A DNA stretch of 64,000 bases from assembly GCF_040779325.2 (NCBI RefSeq), contig NZ_JBFONT020000001.1, forward strand, positions 372,001 through 436,000, read 5' to 3'. Position numbers and translations under genes: made by a program. Below the pieces are notes generated by a model, which was given only the letters and a program-made list of their open reading frames with translations, was not told where the DNA came from and did no database searches. This DNA comes from Aestuariibius violaceus. GTDB lineage: Bacteria > Pseudomonadota > Alphaproteobacteria > Rhodobacterales > Rhodobacteraceae. Positions 1-12,876 of the stretch are shown here, piece by piece. Each line of letters opens with the position of its first letter. Positions within the stretch are counted from its first letter, which is position 1.

Positions 1-30
1 TGCGTCACGGTGACCAGTAGGGAGGCTCCC

Positions 31-573
31 ATGCCCGAAGAAGGTGAACGCCCAGGCACCCGCCTGATGGATCGGCCCGAATATAAATCCAAGCCGCGGC
101 CGCTGACCCGTGGACCTGATGCAACCGTCTCCGAAGCCGTCGCCGCCATGAGCGACAAGAACTATGGCTCAGTCATTATCTGTGACGGCGACGAGAAGGT
201 GATCGGCGTCGTCACCGAACGGGATATCATGCGAAAGATCGTCGGCGCCGGACGGGACGCCACGACGACCAAGCTCAGTGAAATCATGACCTCCGAACCG
301 CGCCTCGCCAGAGAAACTGACGACATGGTCGACTGGCTGCGCATCATGTCGAACGAACGTTTCCGCCGTCTTCCTGTCGTCGATGAAGACGGGCGGATCA
401 AGGCCGTCTTCACGCAGGGTGACTTCGTAAGCTACACTTGGCCTGACCTCATCCACCAGATGCGCAGCATGGCGACCGCCACCGTCGGGCGAAACTGGCC
501 CTATTTCCTGATCGGTGGCGGGATCGCCCTCTATTCCATCGTCATGGTGATCGTCATCGGGGTGATCAACTAG
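31..573 (+). CDS. CBS-domain pair protein with C-terminal membrane anchor
   Basis: About 180 residues with two CBS repeats (roughly 25-80 and 90-145) carrying the usual GVVTERDIMRKI and LPVVDEDGRI signatures, followed by one hydrophobic segment at the C-terminus. CBS pairs bind adenine nucleotides and act as energy or redox sensors; a membrane-tethered pair suggests regulation of a membrane partner, which is not visible here. I chose the ATG at 31 over an upstream GTG at 10 because GGAGG lies 6 bases before it. The stop overlaps the convergent glycosylase gene by 4 bases. The true partner gene, if any, lies left of the window. Confidence 0.85.
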   Translation: MPEEGERPGTRLMDRPEYKSKPRPLTRGPDATVSEAVAAMSDKNYGSVIICDGDEKVIGVVTERDIMRKIVGAGRDATTTKLSEIMTSEPRLARETDDMVDWLRIMSNERFRRLPVVDEDGRIKAVFTQGDFVSYTWPDLIHQMRSMATATVGRNWPYFLIGGGIALYSIVMVIVIGVIN

Positions 574-1343
574 CGTCGCATCCGCCGGTCCATCGGCCGA
601 TCCGGGAGTTGCCTGCGCGCCCCTTGCCGTATTGCCCTCTTCCGTTCGCGAGGCGTTTGCCCGGTCGGGCACAAGGTCCTCAGGGGGCAGGCCCGGCAAT
701 TGGGCAGCCCGTGCCGGCAAATCGTCTGCCCGAGACGCTTCATGTATTGATGGTGATGATCCAGCATCACCGCATCCCAATGCTGTGGAAGCTCATCCAT
801 CATCATCTCATAGGCATCCCGGATCGTCGCCGCGGTCTTCACCAGCCGCAAGCGCTTCAGAATCCGAAGGTGATGGCTGTCAATCACTAGTGCCCGCATT
901 CGCAGGCTGCTGTTGTTGATCGTCGCAGCGGACGCCTTGCGTCCCACGCCCGGTAGCCTTTCCAGCCATGACAACGCGGCGTCCACCGGCATCTGCTTGA
1001 GATGATCAAGCGACAGCCGGCCCTGTTCCGCCGAAACCTGTGCCAGGGCCTCTTTCAGCCGCGGCGCCTTCACTTCAGAGAACGTCACGGGCTGGATTGC
1101 CAACTCGATCTCGCGCACAGGTGCATCGCGAACGGCTTCCCACGTTTTGAAGCGGGCGCGCACCGCGTCGATCGTAGCCAAGGTGACTTCTGTATAGGTC
1201 CGTCCACTCAGGATGCCCCAGACAAGCTGGGTTACAGGATCAAACGGCGACGAAATAGCGATCGGACCAAAACATCGGGCAAGCGTCTCGTGAAGTTTGG
1301 CCAGCCGCTTCGAACGATCCTCAAAGGGAAATGGAATCTGCAT
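570..1343 (-). CDS. Endonuclease III-family DNA glycosylase (HhH-GPD, [4Fe-4S])
   Basis: 257 residues. The helix-hairpin-helix reads LPGVGRKASAATINNS with the lyase Lys in GRK, and the catalytic Asp is in VIDSHHLR, matching EndoIII's VDTH motif. The C-terminus has Cys spacing C-x6-C-x2-C-x5-C, the iron-sulfur loop of this superfamily. The family excises oxidised pyrimidines in base excision repair. Housekeeping Nth is usually shorter and closer to the E. coli sequence, so this may be a paralogue rather than the main Nth; substrate range cannot be read from sequence. The basic C-terminal tail is longer than usual. The start has only a weak AGGG upstream. Confidence 0.85.
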   Translation of the reverse strand: MQIPFPFEDRSKRLAKLHETLARCFGPIAISSPFDPVTQLVWGILSGRTYTEVTLATIDAVRARFKTWEAVRDAPVREIELAIQPVTFSEVKAPRLKEALAQVSAEQGRLSLDHLKQMPVDAALSWLERLPGVGRKASAATINNSSLRMRALVIDSHHLRILKRLRLVKTAATIRDAYEMMMDELPQHWDAVMLDHHHQYMKRLGQTICRHGLPNCRACPLRTLCPTGQTPRERKRAIRQGARRQLPDRPMDRRMRR

Positions 1344-1551
1344 GGCCCTATGGTATCACAGGTTGAGAACATATGAAGAACATTAACCGTACTCCTCGGC
1401 GGACTACCGTCTGCCCGCAGCGCCATCCGACCCACTTTCAGCTCAGCAACTCGACGGGCTGCTGGCCTTGGACGAGATGCTGAACATCGGCTCTCCACGG
1501 AAATGCAACCCACCTGTCACCTTGAGCGATCTCGCATGGCTGCTTGTGACC

Positions 1552-1582
1552 AAAAAAAGGGCCGCCCCAACAGGACGGCCCT
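1552..1582 (-). terminator. Rho-independent terminator of the rRNA operon
   Basis: A 7-bp stem (AGGGCCG at 1558-1564 with CGGCCCT at 1576-1582) is followed on the minus strand by seven T residues (1552-1558). It sits 6 bases after the tRNA-fMet CCA end and closes the rrn transcript. Confidence 0.9.
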
Positions 1583-1587
1583 CAATC

Positions 1588-1664
<77 letters not shown>

Positions 1665-1744
1665 CCAACCATGTCGCGCCTCAGGTCGTCTAGAAACAGG
1701 ATCTGAGGCGCATCGTCAGAGAGATACGGGAATGGTCTTTACTA

Positions 1745-1861
1745 GGTTTGGCAGTGACTTACTCTCCCACGCCTTAAGACGCAGTACCATCAGCGCAACG
1801 GTGCTTAACGGCCGAGTTCGGGATGGGATCGGGTGTTTCACTCGTGCTATGACCACCAAAC
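1745..1861 (-). rRNA. 5S ribosomal RNA
   Basis: About 117 nt. The ends GTTTGG and CCAAAC pair as the terminal helix I, and the interior has the conserved CGATCCCATCCCGAACTCGG loop. It lies between 23S and tRNA-fMet. Ends are placed by helix I pairing and may be off by one or two bases. Confidence 0.95.
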
Positions 1862-1931
1862 CGAGAAAAGACCATCAGGTCCAAGCCAAGCTGGCTTCTG
1901 TCAGGAAAGCGAACCTCGCTTCCACTGGATC

Positions 1932-4758
<2,827 letters not shown>

Positions 4759-5047
4759 GATCCAGAAGAAGAAAGGCCCTTTTGCGTTTGCCTCTCCTCA
4801 GTGCCGGCGAACCGGCAACTGGACCAAAAGCCAACTATCCCGCCCCTGCTGGTTCAACAGGGACATTGGTTAGTGTACTTGACTTGGACAAAACTGCCTT
4901 GCTGATCCGATCTTGGTGGATCAGCCGGCCATCCCACACTCGGGTGACCAGCAGTTCTGATGTTGTATCTCTCTGTACGATGTCAATTGTCGTCCGATTG
5001 GACGGCACAATGCCCATGGGCATTGAACGGTCAAATCGAAGGATGAT
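4759..5047 (-). other. rRNA spacer between tRNA-Ile and 23S
   Basis: About 290 bases without a coding region. It holds the outer part of the 23S processing stem, a perfect 16-bp palindrome (AATGCCCATGGGCATT, 5009-5024) and a small hairpin (CGTCC/GGACG, 4991-5004). Nothing resembling a further tRNA is present. Confidence 0.8.
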
Positions 5048-5124
<77 letters not shown>

Positions 5125-5159
5125 TCTGGCGGAGCGCGCGAAACGCTCACCAATGTATT

Positions 5160-5235
5160 GGTGGAGCGTATCGGGATCGAACCGATGACCCCCTGCTTGC
5201 AAAGCAGGTGCTCTCCCAGCTGAGCTAACGCCCCT
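5160..5235 (-). tRNA. tRNA-Ala (TGC)
   Basis: 76 nt with encoded CCA; anticodon stem-loop CTGCTTTGCAAGCAG gives TGC. Acceptor GGGGCGT pairs with ACGCTCC through one G-U. It directly follows 16S in transcription order, ahead of tRNA-Ile. Confidence 0.97.
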
Positions 5236-5356
5236 TGGCGTTCCGCTCGGCGGCGAAACTAGTACCTGAAGAGATATGAGGACGGCTCGGCCCTGATGTT
5301 TGCTCTTGCGAGCTGCTAAGTGTCTCACGAGTGATGCAAGCATCGCTGCTAGAGAC

Positions 5357-6826
<1,470 letters not shown>

Positions 6827-7203
6827 AAAAGCTGTTGCCAGCTTATCCTTGACGTTCGAGCCTCTGCACATCCATCGATCCGGCTAAGGATCGATGAGTC
6901 ATCTGTTTGATGTGCTTCAGTCTCCATTGGAAACCGAAGTCCGTTCAAACAGTGAAGCTGACACTCTATGATCGACCCGAAGGTCTAAGAGCGTGATATG
7001 CGTCGGCTTGATCCATCGAATGGACCGGACCGCCCACATATCTCTTCAGTGTCTATCAATTTCAAAGAGCGTAGAGACAAAAGTGACAGTGTGCGCCGTA
7101 TCTTCTTGGCGCGCCCCGCCTCGATTACCTCTGATTTTCTTGGTTGCGTCTCGTTGCCGTCAGGCCCGTCTGGCGCCCCGTGGTGCATCTCTGCGCCGCC
7201 GGT
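6827..7203 (-). other. Transcribed leader of the rRNA operon
   Basis: No credible coding region. The stretch between the predicted promoter and 16S is transcribed leader: it holds boxA (7057-7071) and the upstream half of the 16S processing stem. Short reading frames here lack ribosome sites and read across structured RNA. Confidence 0.7.
7057..7071 (-). promoter_or_regulatory. rrn leader boxA (antitermination)
   Basis: Minus strand reads CGCTCTTTGAAATTG, close to the boxA consensus TGCTCTTTAACA bound by NusB/NusE during rRNA antitermination. Its position about 230 bases ahead of 16S and downstream of the promoter fits that role. Confidence 0.75.
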
Positions 7204-7239
7204 GAGGGGGTATTTACGAATTGGGCCCGGCACCCGCAA
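7204..7239 (-). promoter_or_regulatory. Predicted rRNA promoter
   Basis: Minus strand: TTGCGG (7234-7239), 17-base spacer, TAAATA (7211-7216). Directly upstream (about 7243-7282) are several A and T tracts resembling an UP element, as expected for a strong rRNA promoter. This is the best sigma-70-like match between 16S and the next gene; other starts are possible. Confidence 0.55.
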
Positions 7240-7494
7240 GGCCTTTTTTCGAGAAAAACGCATTTTTTGTGACGAAGCCCGAAAATCACGCTTTTTCAGG
7301 GGTTTGGCATCATTTTCCGTCTGTGACGCCGGGTCGGCTCGCAACTTTCTTAGGCAGGATGCGAACGCATGGCACCACATGTAGGGGAACCCACAACTTT
7401 ATCCCCAAAGTCATCCTCAGACTCACCTGGGCCAGCCGACGTTTTCTGCTGAATCAGGGCGACTCGCCGGGTGAATCGCGTGCCCCCGACTCGC

Positions 7495-7527
7495 AAAAGG
7501 CCCGCAGCGGGCAGCTGCGGGCCTTCA
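7495..7527 (-). terminator. Terminator after the histidine phosphatase gene
   Basis: An 11-bp perfect stem (7497-7507 with 7515-7525, AAGGCCCGCAG/CTGCGGGCCTT) with a short run of T on the minus strand, about 20 bases after the stop codon of the 7548-8345 gene. Confidence 0.85.
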
Positions 7528-7547
7528 AATCGACTCGGAAGGACGAC

Positions 7548-8345
7548 TCAGCCGTCGCTATCGGCCTCTCCGACCGGCGCCGCCTCAAGCTCGGCCTCCT
7601 CGGTATCGAAGTGGCCCACATCCGGCGCCGCGCTGCGCAGCCGCAGATATCCGATCACCCGGTTGTCGCGATCCGGATCGATCATCAGCATCTCCCCCTC
7701 GAAGACCTGAAAGTTCGTCAGTTCCTCGATATTGGTGAAGTGCGAGATCAGCAGCAGCGGCCCGTCGCCCACCTGCCCGTCCCAGTTGGTGATCATCTCC
7801 CGCAGGCCCACGACATCCGGTGCCCCCTGCAGCGACAGCAACAGGTTCAGGTCCGGATTGGTCTCAACCGGGATCTGATCCGGGATCGCCGGATCGTAGT
7901 CCGCAAAGCCCGCCTGCAGCTCTTCCAGCGTCTGCTGATTCCGGCACCATTCGCTGACGATGATCTTGCCAGGCAGGATCTCGTTCGCCGCCATCAGCGT
8001 ACCGAGCGCCCGCATCGCCGCGCGGCCCTCTTCATCCATCACCCGCTGGTTCTCGCAATCCGTCGGGGCGACATCCTTGCGGTCCAGAAAACTCCAGTCG
8101 GTTGGCCCGTGCCGCATCAGAAAAACGATATCGTCGCGCAGGAACAGTTCATCGACCATCTGGAACGGCTCGAACCGCAACCGATCCTGCACCGCCTCTT
8201 CGCCGTTGGGCATCGTCACACTCATCTCGCCCATATGGGTCGAGACCTGGCCGACATTGCCCTGAAGCCCTTCCTCCTGCGCCGCGGCCATCCCCGCCAT
8301 CAACCCAAGCGAAACGCCCACACCCATCGCAGCCAAACGGTTCAT
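7548..8345 (-). CDS. Exported histidine phosphatase-like protein
   Basis: 265 residues beginning with a signal peptide (cleavage expected near AMAAAQ, residues 20-23). Residues 74-80 read VFLMRHG, giving the RHG motif whose His is the phosphate acceptor; VSEWCRNQQT supplies the second Arg and LLLISHFTN the second His of the histidine phosphatase superfamily. A periplasmic phosphatase of unknown substrate is the best reading. I start at the ATG with GGAG 9 bases upstream, not at an ATG nine codons earlier. It lies 13 bases after msrQ and may be co-transcribed with msrPQ. Confidence 0.8.
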   Translation of the reverse strand: MNRLAAMGVGVSLGLMAGMAAAQEEGLQGNVGQVSTHMGEMSVTMPNGEEAVQDRLRFEPFQMVDELFLRDDIVFLMRHGPTDWSFLDRKDVAPTDCENQRVMDEEGRAAMRALGTLMAANEILPGKIIVSEWCRNQQTLEELQAGFADYDPAIPDQIPVETNPDLNLLLSLQGAPDVVGLREMITNWDGQVGDGPLLLISHFTNIEELTNFQVFEGEMLMIDPDRDNRVIGYLRLRSAAPDVGHFDTEEAELEAAPVGEADSDG

Positions 8346-8358
8346 CTCAATCTCTCCT

Positions 8359-8964
8359 TCAAGCAGCCACACGTCGCTTGACCGGCTTCAGCCGGAGAAC
8401 GAGCAGCCCAATTGTTACGACGAAGTAGGCGATGGGCTCGATCTGAAAACCCCTGGCCAGCCAAAGATAGTGCAAACAGGCAAGCAAAACGGCGGGATAG
8501 ACAAGTTTGTGGACACGCCGCCATAAAATTGGGCCCATTTTGCGGATGATCCGGTTGGCCGATGTCGCGGCCAGCGGGATCAGCAGCACGAAGCCGACCA
8601 TCCCGACCGTCACATAGGGCCGCTTCACGATATCGGCCCAGACCCGGCTCAAGCTCTGCACGTCGAGCAGCGCCCAGACCAGGAAATGCGCCACGACGAA
8701 GAAGAAGGCGATCAGCCCCAGCGCCCGGCGGAACTTGATCAGGTTGATGCGAAGATATTCCCGGATCGGCGTAATCGTCAGGCTCGCGATCAGCATCGTC
8801 AGCGCCGCCTCGCCATATTGCCGTTCCAGAGTGTTGATCGGCTCGACCCAGGCGCCGGACAGGCCCAGCCAGAATTGCCAGCCCGCATAGGCCAGGGCGG
8901 CGAGGTAAAGCGGCCACGTCGGGAACTTCCGCGCGGCGGCGTTAATCCCGTCCTTTACCGACAT
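8359..8964 (-). CDS. msrQ: MsrQ (YedZ), haem membrane subunit of periplasmic methionine sulfoxide reductase
   Basis: 201 residues with five to six hydrophobic helices and conserved His in VVAHFLVW, RRVHKLVYP and CLHYLWLA, which match haem-binding positions of the ferric-reductase-like YedZ fold. MsrQ passes electrons from the inner membrane to MsrP. Its start codon overlaps the msrP stop by one base (TGATG), so the two are translationally coupled. Confidence 0.93.
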   Translation of the reverse strand: MSVKDGINAAARKFPTWPLYLAALAYAGWQFWLGLSGAWVEPINTLERQYGEAALTMLIASLTITPIREYLRINLIKFRRALGLIAFFFVVAHFLVWALLDVQSLSRVWADIVKRPYVTVGMVGFVLLIPLAATSANRIIRKMGPILWRRVHKLVYPAVLLACLHYLWLARGFQIEPIAYFVVTIGLLVLRLKPVKRRVAA

Positions 8965-9863
8965 CAGATCTGAACCGTCAGATCCATGCCCTCATACAGA
9001 TCGGCGACCTCGTCCTCATAGCCGTTGAACATCAGGGTGTCCTGGCGCGAGTTGAACAGACCCCCGCCGATCCGCCGCTCGGTCGCCTGGCTCCAGCGCG
9101 GATGATCCACGTTCGGGTTCACATTACTATAGAAGCCGTACTCGCTCGGGTTCAGATCGTTCCAGGTCGTGAACGGCTCTTCCTCGGTAAAGGTGATCCG
9201 CACGATCGACTTGATCGATTTGAAACCGTATTTCCACGGCACGACCAGCCGGATCGGCGCGCCGTTCTGGTTCGGCATCGGCTCTCCGTACAGCCCCGTC
9301 GCCATGATCGTCAGCGGATGGCGGGCCTCGTCCAACCGAAGCCCCTCGCGATAGGGGAAGTTCAGCACCTTGCGCCGCACGCCGATCATGTTGTCGGGCT
9401 GCACCGCCGTCTCGAACTGGACGTATTGCGCCGAGGGCAGCGGCGTCACCCGGTCCAGGAGCTGCGACAGCTCGAACCCGTTCCAGGGGATCACCATCGA
9501 CCACGCCTCGACACAGCGGAAGCGGTAGATCCGTTCCTCGGTCGGGATCTCGGAGAGCGCCGCGAAGTCCAGCGTCACCGGCTCTTCCACCGCCCCATCG
9601 ATCGTGATCGACCACGGCTCGGTCTGCAGCTTGTGCGCGTTCTTCGACGGGTCGCTCTTGCCCGTCCCGAATTCATAGAAGTTGTTATAGGTCGTGATTT
9701 CCTCGAACGTGTTCGGCTCAAGCGGCTCGTCCGATGCTCGCGCGCCCATCGGCGCAATCGCCCCCAAACCGGCAAGTCCAGCAAGGATCTGCCGCCGTTT
9801 CAGCCACAGTTCTTTTGGTGTCACATCGTCCTGTGTCAGTCGGTCAATCCGGCGTCGGGTCAT
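8964..9863 (-). CDS. msrP: MsrP (YedY), molybdopterin methionine sulfoxide reductase
   Basis: 299 residues. A Tat-type signal with twin Arg (residues 23-24) and hydrophobic LAGLAGLGAIAP precedes the sulfite-oxidase-fold domain. Cys117 in YRFRCVEAW matches the Mo-ligating Cys of YedY. The enzyme repairs oxidised methionine in periplasmic proteins using electrons from MsrQ. First gene of an msrP-msrQ-phosphatase run. Confidence 0.94.
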   Translation of the reverse strand: MTRRRIDRLTQDDVTPKELWLKRRQILAGLAGLGAIAPMGARASDEPLEPNTFEEITTYNNFYEFGTGKSDPSKNAHKLQTEPWSITIDGAVEEPVTLDFAALSEIPTEERIYRFRCVEAWSMVIPWNGFELSQLLDRVTPLPSAQYVQFETAVQPDNMIGVRRKVLNFPYREGLRLDEARHPLTIMATGLYGEPMPNQNGAPIRLVVPWKYGFKSIKSIVRITFTEEEPFTTWNDLNPSEYGFYSNVNPNVDHPRWSQATERRIGGGLFNSRQDTLMFNGYEDEVADLYEGMDLTVQI

Positions 9864-9953
9864 CGGGCGTCCAAGCCTCCGTTCCTGCAGCGCGTCCCAC
9901 GCCCTATAAAGAAAGAGCGATCTGCCGCTCTGCCAAGGTTTGTTACAGACCTT

Positions 9954-11447
9954 TCATGTCGCACCCTGTGGATAAAGCGCCGACATCGGGACCGAAGTTC
10001 CATCGGCCTGCACGATCCGCACATGGCTCCGCCGCAAAAGCCGCGGTTCTGCAACTCCCACAGAATGGGCGATGGTTTCCACATCGCTCACGATATTCTG
10101 AGCGTAGCGTGCGACCCGCTTGTCCTTGTCCTCGACCACCAGCCCCTTCTGAAATCGCTTCTGATGGGTCGTGATCCCGGTCGGGCAGGTGTTCTTGTTG
10201 CACTTCATCGCTTGGATGCAGCCCAGTGCGAACATGAACCCGCGTGCCGACGTCACGAAATCCGCCCCGGCGCACAGCGCCCAGGCCACATCGCCTGGCA
10301 CCATCAGCTTGCCGCTCGCCACGATCCGGATCCGATCTTTCAGCCCCGCCGCATCCCGCAGGTCCGCCAGCCGCGGCAACGCCTCCCGGATCGTCATCCC
10401 TACCAGATCGATCAGCGGCATGGGCGACGCCCCCGTGCCCCCCTCGCCCCCGTCCAGCGTGATGAAATCCGGCGCACTCTCCTCCCTCCGCTTCACGATC
10501 GCCGCAAAGAAATCACCCATCGCATCCTGATCGCCCATCACCGTCTTGATGCCCGTCGGAAGCCCCGACACCTCGCGGACATGGGCGATGAAATCCAGAA
10601 GGTCGTCCCAATCATCGACCCCCTCGTGCCGGTTGGGCGAAATCGAATCCTCACCTTCCGGGATCCCCCGCACCTCGGCGATCTCGGGTGTGACCTTGGA
10701 CGCGGGCAGGATCCCGCCCTTCCCGGGCTTCGCGCCCTGCGCCAGCTTGATCTCGATCATCCTGACCTGAGGATGCGCCGCGATCTCCCGCAGCTTGGCG
10801 TCGTCCAGCCGCCCCTCGGAATCCCGCACACCATACTTCGCCGTCCCGATCTGAAAGACGATGTCGCAGCCGCCTTCCAGATGATAGGGCGACAGGCCAC
10901 CCTCCCCGGTGTTCATCCAGCAGCCCGCCATCTTCGCCCCGCGGCTCAGCGCCCGCACCGCGGGTTTCGAGATCGCGCCATAGCTCATGCCAGAGACATT
11001 GTAGATCGACCGCGCCTCGTACGGCTCCCGCGCGCCGGAGCCGATCACCATCGGCTCGGAACTGGCATATTGATCATCGAGCGGCGGGAAGGCCGCGTTC
11101 GCGAAAATCGGCGTCCCCGCCACGGCCAGGTTCCGGGTCGACCCGAAAGCCACCGTATTCCCCTTCCCCTCACCGGCCCGCTTCACCCATTCCCGCTGCG
11201 CGCGGTTGAACGGCAGCTCTTCCCGGTCCATCGCGAAGAAATACTGCCGAAAAAATTCCCCCAGCGCGGTAAAGAGATGCCGGAACCGCCCGATCACCGG
11301 ATAGTTCCGCCGGATCGCGTCGCCATGCTGCGTCCGGTCGATGATGAACAGCACCAGCGCAACCGCCACTCCAACCCCGATCAGGACGACAAAGCCCACG
11401 GCCAGAAAACTCAGCACCTGACCGGCAAATTCCATCGCTGGCATCAT
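9954..11447 (-). CDS. Membrane-anchored FMN-binding glutamate synthase-like protein
   Basis: 497 residues. An N-terminal transmembrane segment (about 8-35) is followed by the FMN-binding TIM barrel of glutamate synthase (GEGGLSPYH, TLDGGEGGTGASP, GADFVTSARGFMFALGC). The Cys cluster CIQAMKCNKNTCPTG matches the 3Fe-4S loop of GltB. The amidotransferase domain of true GltB is missing, so it is not a complete glutamate synthase; members of this family have no firmly assigned reaction. Start chosen at the first of two adjacent ATGs with AGGAGG 7 bases upstream, discarding 16 upstream codons. Confidence 0.85.
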   Translation of the reverse strand: MMPAMEFAGQVLSFLAVGFVVLIGVGVAVALVLFIIDRTQHGDAIRRNYPVIGRFRHLFTALGEFFRQYFFAMDREELPFNRAQREWVKRAGEGKGNTVAFGSTRNLAVAGTPIFANAAFPPLDDQYASSEPMVIGSGAREPYEARSIYNVSGMSYGAISKPAVRALSRGAKMAGCWMNTGEGGLSPYHLEGGCDIVFQIGTAKYGVRDSEGRLDDAKLREIAAHPQVRMIEIKLAQGAKPGKGGILPASKVTPEIAEVRGIPEGEDSISPNRHEGVDDWDDLLDFIAHVREVSGLPTGIKTVMGDQDAMGDFFAAIVKRREESAPDFITLDGGEGGTGASPMPLIDLVGMTIREALPRLADLRDAAGLKDRIRIVASGKLMVPGDVAWALCAGADFVTSARGFMFALGCIQAMKCNKNTCPTGITTHQKRFQKGLVVEDKDKRVARYAQNIVSDVETIAHSVGVAEPRLLRRSHVRIVQADGTSVPMSALYPQGAT

Positions 11448-11675
11448 ATCGGGCCCTCCTGCCGCGACCCTGCGCGACGGCCGGGCAGGCGGCAAGACGC
11501 TCGGCGAAAAAGTGCGTCTTCACCTTCGCGTGATTGAAATGCGCGGGCGGGACTGCTTAGTGATACTCCGCAAGGCGTCAAGGCGGTGCGTGGAAAATTT
11601 TTACACATCCAAAACTCTCTCCCTTGCGTTACATATTCGATGCCACTGAGGCATTGCCCAAAGGGAGTAACGAAT

Positions 11676-12155
11676 ATGCTTCGCAATACACTGATCGCCC
11701 TGGCCGCCACGACGGCGCTCGCCACCACCGCTTTTGCCACGACCGGCGAAAAGGACATCGTGGACACCGCCGTCGAAGCCGGCAATTTCACGACGCTCGC
11801 CACCGCGCTTGAAGCTGCGGGTCTGGTCGAGACGCTCAAGGGCGAAGGGCCGTTCACCGTCTTTGCACCCACGGACGAGGCGTTCGCCGCCCTGCCCGAA
11901 GGCACGCTCGAACAGCTGCTGGCCAACCCCGATCAGCTCGCCGCGATCCTCACCTACCATGTCGTCGCCGGCTCGGTTGAATCGACCCAGCTCGAAGACG
12001 GCATGACGCCGACCACCGTCAACGGCGCGACCGTCGAGATCGACCTCGACAGCGGCGTAATGGTGAACCAGGCCACCGTGACCTCGGCCGACATCATGGC
12101 GTCGAACGGCGTGATCCACGTGATCGACCAAGTGATCCTGCCGCCGGAAGGCTAA
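11676..12155 (+). CDS. Secreted fasciclin-domain protein
   Basis: 159 residues: a signal peptide (cleavage near TTAFA, residue 20) then one fasciclin/BIgH3 domain with GPFTVFAPTDEAF and the closing NGVIHVIDQVILPP. Fasciclin domains mediate adhesion or matrix contacts outside the cell; the exact partner is unknown. GGGAG precedes the ATG at 11676, and I drop 30 upstream codons. A strong terminator follows. A degenerate copy of the last 23 codons lies about 3 kb downstream, next to a clpB fragment. Confidence 0.92.
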   Translation: MLRNTLIALAATTALATTAFATTGEKDIVDTAVEAGNFTTLATALEAAGLVETLKGEGPFTVFAPTDEAFAALPEGTLEQLLANPDQLAAILTYHVVAGSVESTQLEDGMTPTTVNGATVEIDLDSGVMVNQATVTSADIMASNGVIHVIDQVILPPEG

Positions 12156-12174
12156 GGCGCACTCCAGACAGGCC

Positions 12175-12205
12175 AAAGGCCCGGGCTCTCCGCCCGGGCC
12201 TTTTT
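12175..12205 (+). terminator. Terminator after the fasciclin gene
   Basis: A 12-bp perfect stem (12175-12186 with 12192-12203) with a 5-base loop and a T-run ending at 12205. Confidence 0.92.
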
Positions 12206-12348
12206 CATGCCTGCCCTTGCGGCAACCTGGACACCGATTCATAGTCCCGGCAGCGATCCGATGTTTTCCGGCAGCCACGGGGGCAAATGCACGGCTGGCG
12301 GCCATCGGTTTGATAGAAAACCCACTTATACTTGCTGGGAGTGGCACG

Positions 12349-12876
12349 ATGGACCTCAAACTCGACAACTTCAAACCTGACGAACCCTGGATACCTGAGA
12401 AGACAGATACGGCGGCCCATGACGGCCAGCTTATCGACGGCGTCACGATCACTCCGATCAAGGTCTACGGCGACCACCGAGGCGAACTTGTCGAACTCCT
12501 CACCCTCCGCGACGCTCACCCCGACGAAGAACCGATCGTTCACGTCTATCGGGTCACGGCCGTGCCCGGGTCGATCCGCGGCTGGGTCTACCACGAACGT
12601 CAGGCAGATCGCCTCGCCTATACCCAAGGCCATTTTCGGATCGTCCTCTACGATATCCGCAAGGGCAGCCCGACCGAGGGCATGATCAACGTTCTTGAAC
12701 TCGGGGAAGACAATCCAGCGCGCCTGAGAATCCCAGCCTTTGTCGTTCATGCGGTTCAGAACCGCGGCGAAACGGCCAGCTTCGTGAACCTGCCCACCAG
12801 TATCTACGACCCGGCCATGCCCGACAAATGCCGCCTGAAATACCCCGATCCAAGCGTCCCCTATGAGTTCGACTAG
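12349..12876 (+). CDS. RmlC-like cupin (dTDP-4-dehydrorhamnose 3,5-epimerase family)
   Basis: 175 residues with RmlC-type blocks: YGDHRGELVELL, GWVYHERQADRLAYTQG, FRIVLYDIR and FVVHAVQN. The family epimerises nucleotide-linked 4-keto sugars for surface polysaccharides. No rmlA, B or D genes are nearby, so the substrate may differ from rhamnose precursors. The ATG at 12349 has GGGAG 7 bases upstream; the upstream in-frame extension has no cupin features. Its last 14 bases overlap the glycosyltransferase start, which supports a joint role in glycan assembly. Confidence 0.8.
   Translation: MDLKLDNFKPDEPWIPEKTDTAAHDGQLIDGVTITPIKVYGDHRGELVELLTLRDAHPDEEPIVHVYRVTAVPGSIRGWVYHERQADRLAYTQGHFRIVLYDIRKGSPTEGMINVLELGEDNPARLRIPAFVVHAVQNRGETASFVNLPTSIYDPAMPDKCRLKYPDPSVPYEFD

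Noticed and set aside
7398..7406. TTATCCCCA, resembling a DnaA box
   Set aside because: Single site with a mismatch, no cluster and no AT-rich unwinding region, so not an origin.
9102..11537. An 811-residue plus-strand frame antisense to msrP and the glutamate-synthase-like gene
   Set aside because: Arg/Pro/His-rich shadow of GC-rich codons; the minus-strand genes have clear domains and ribosome sites.
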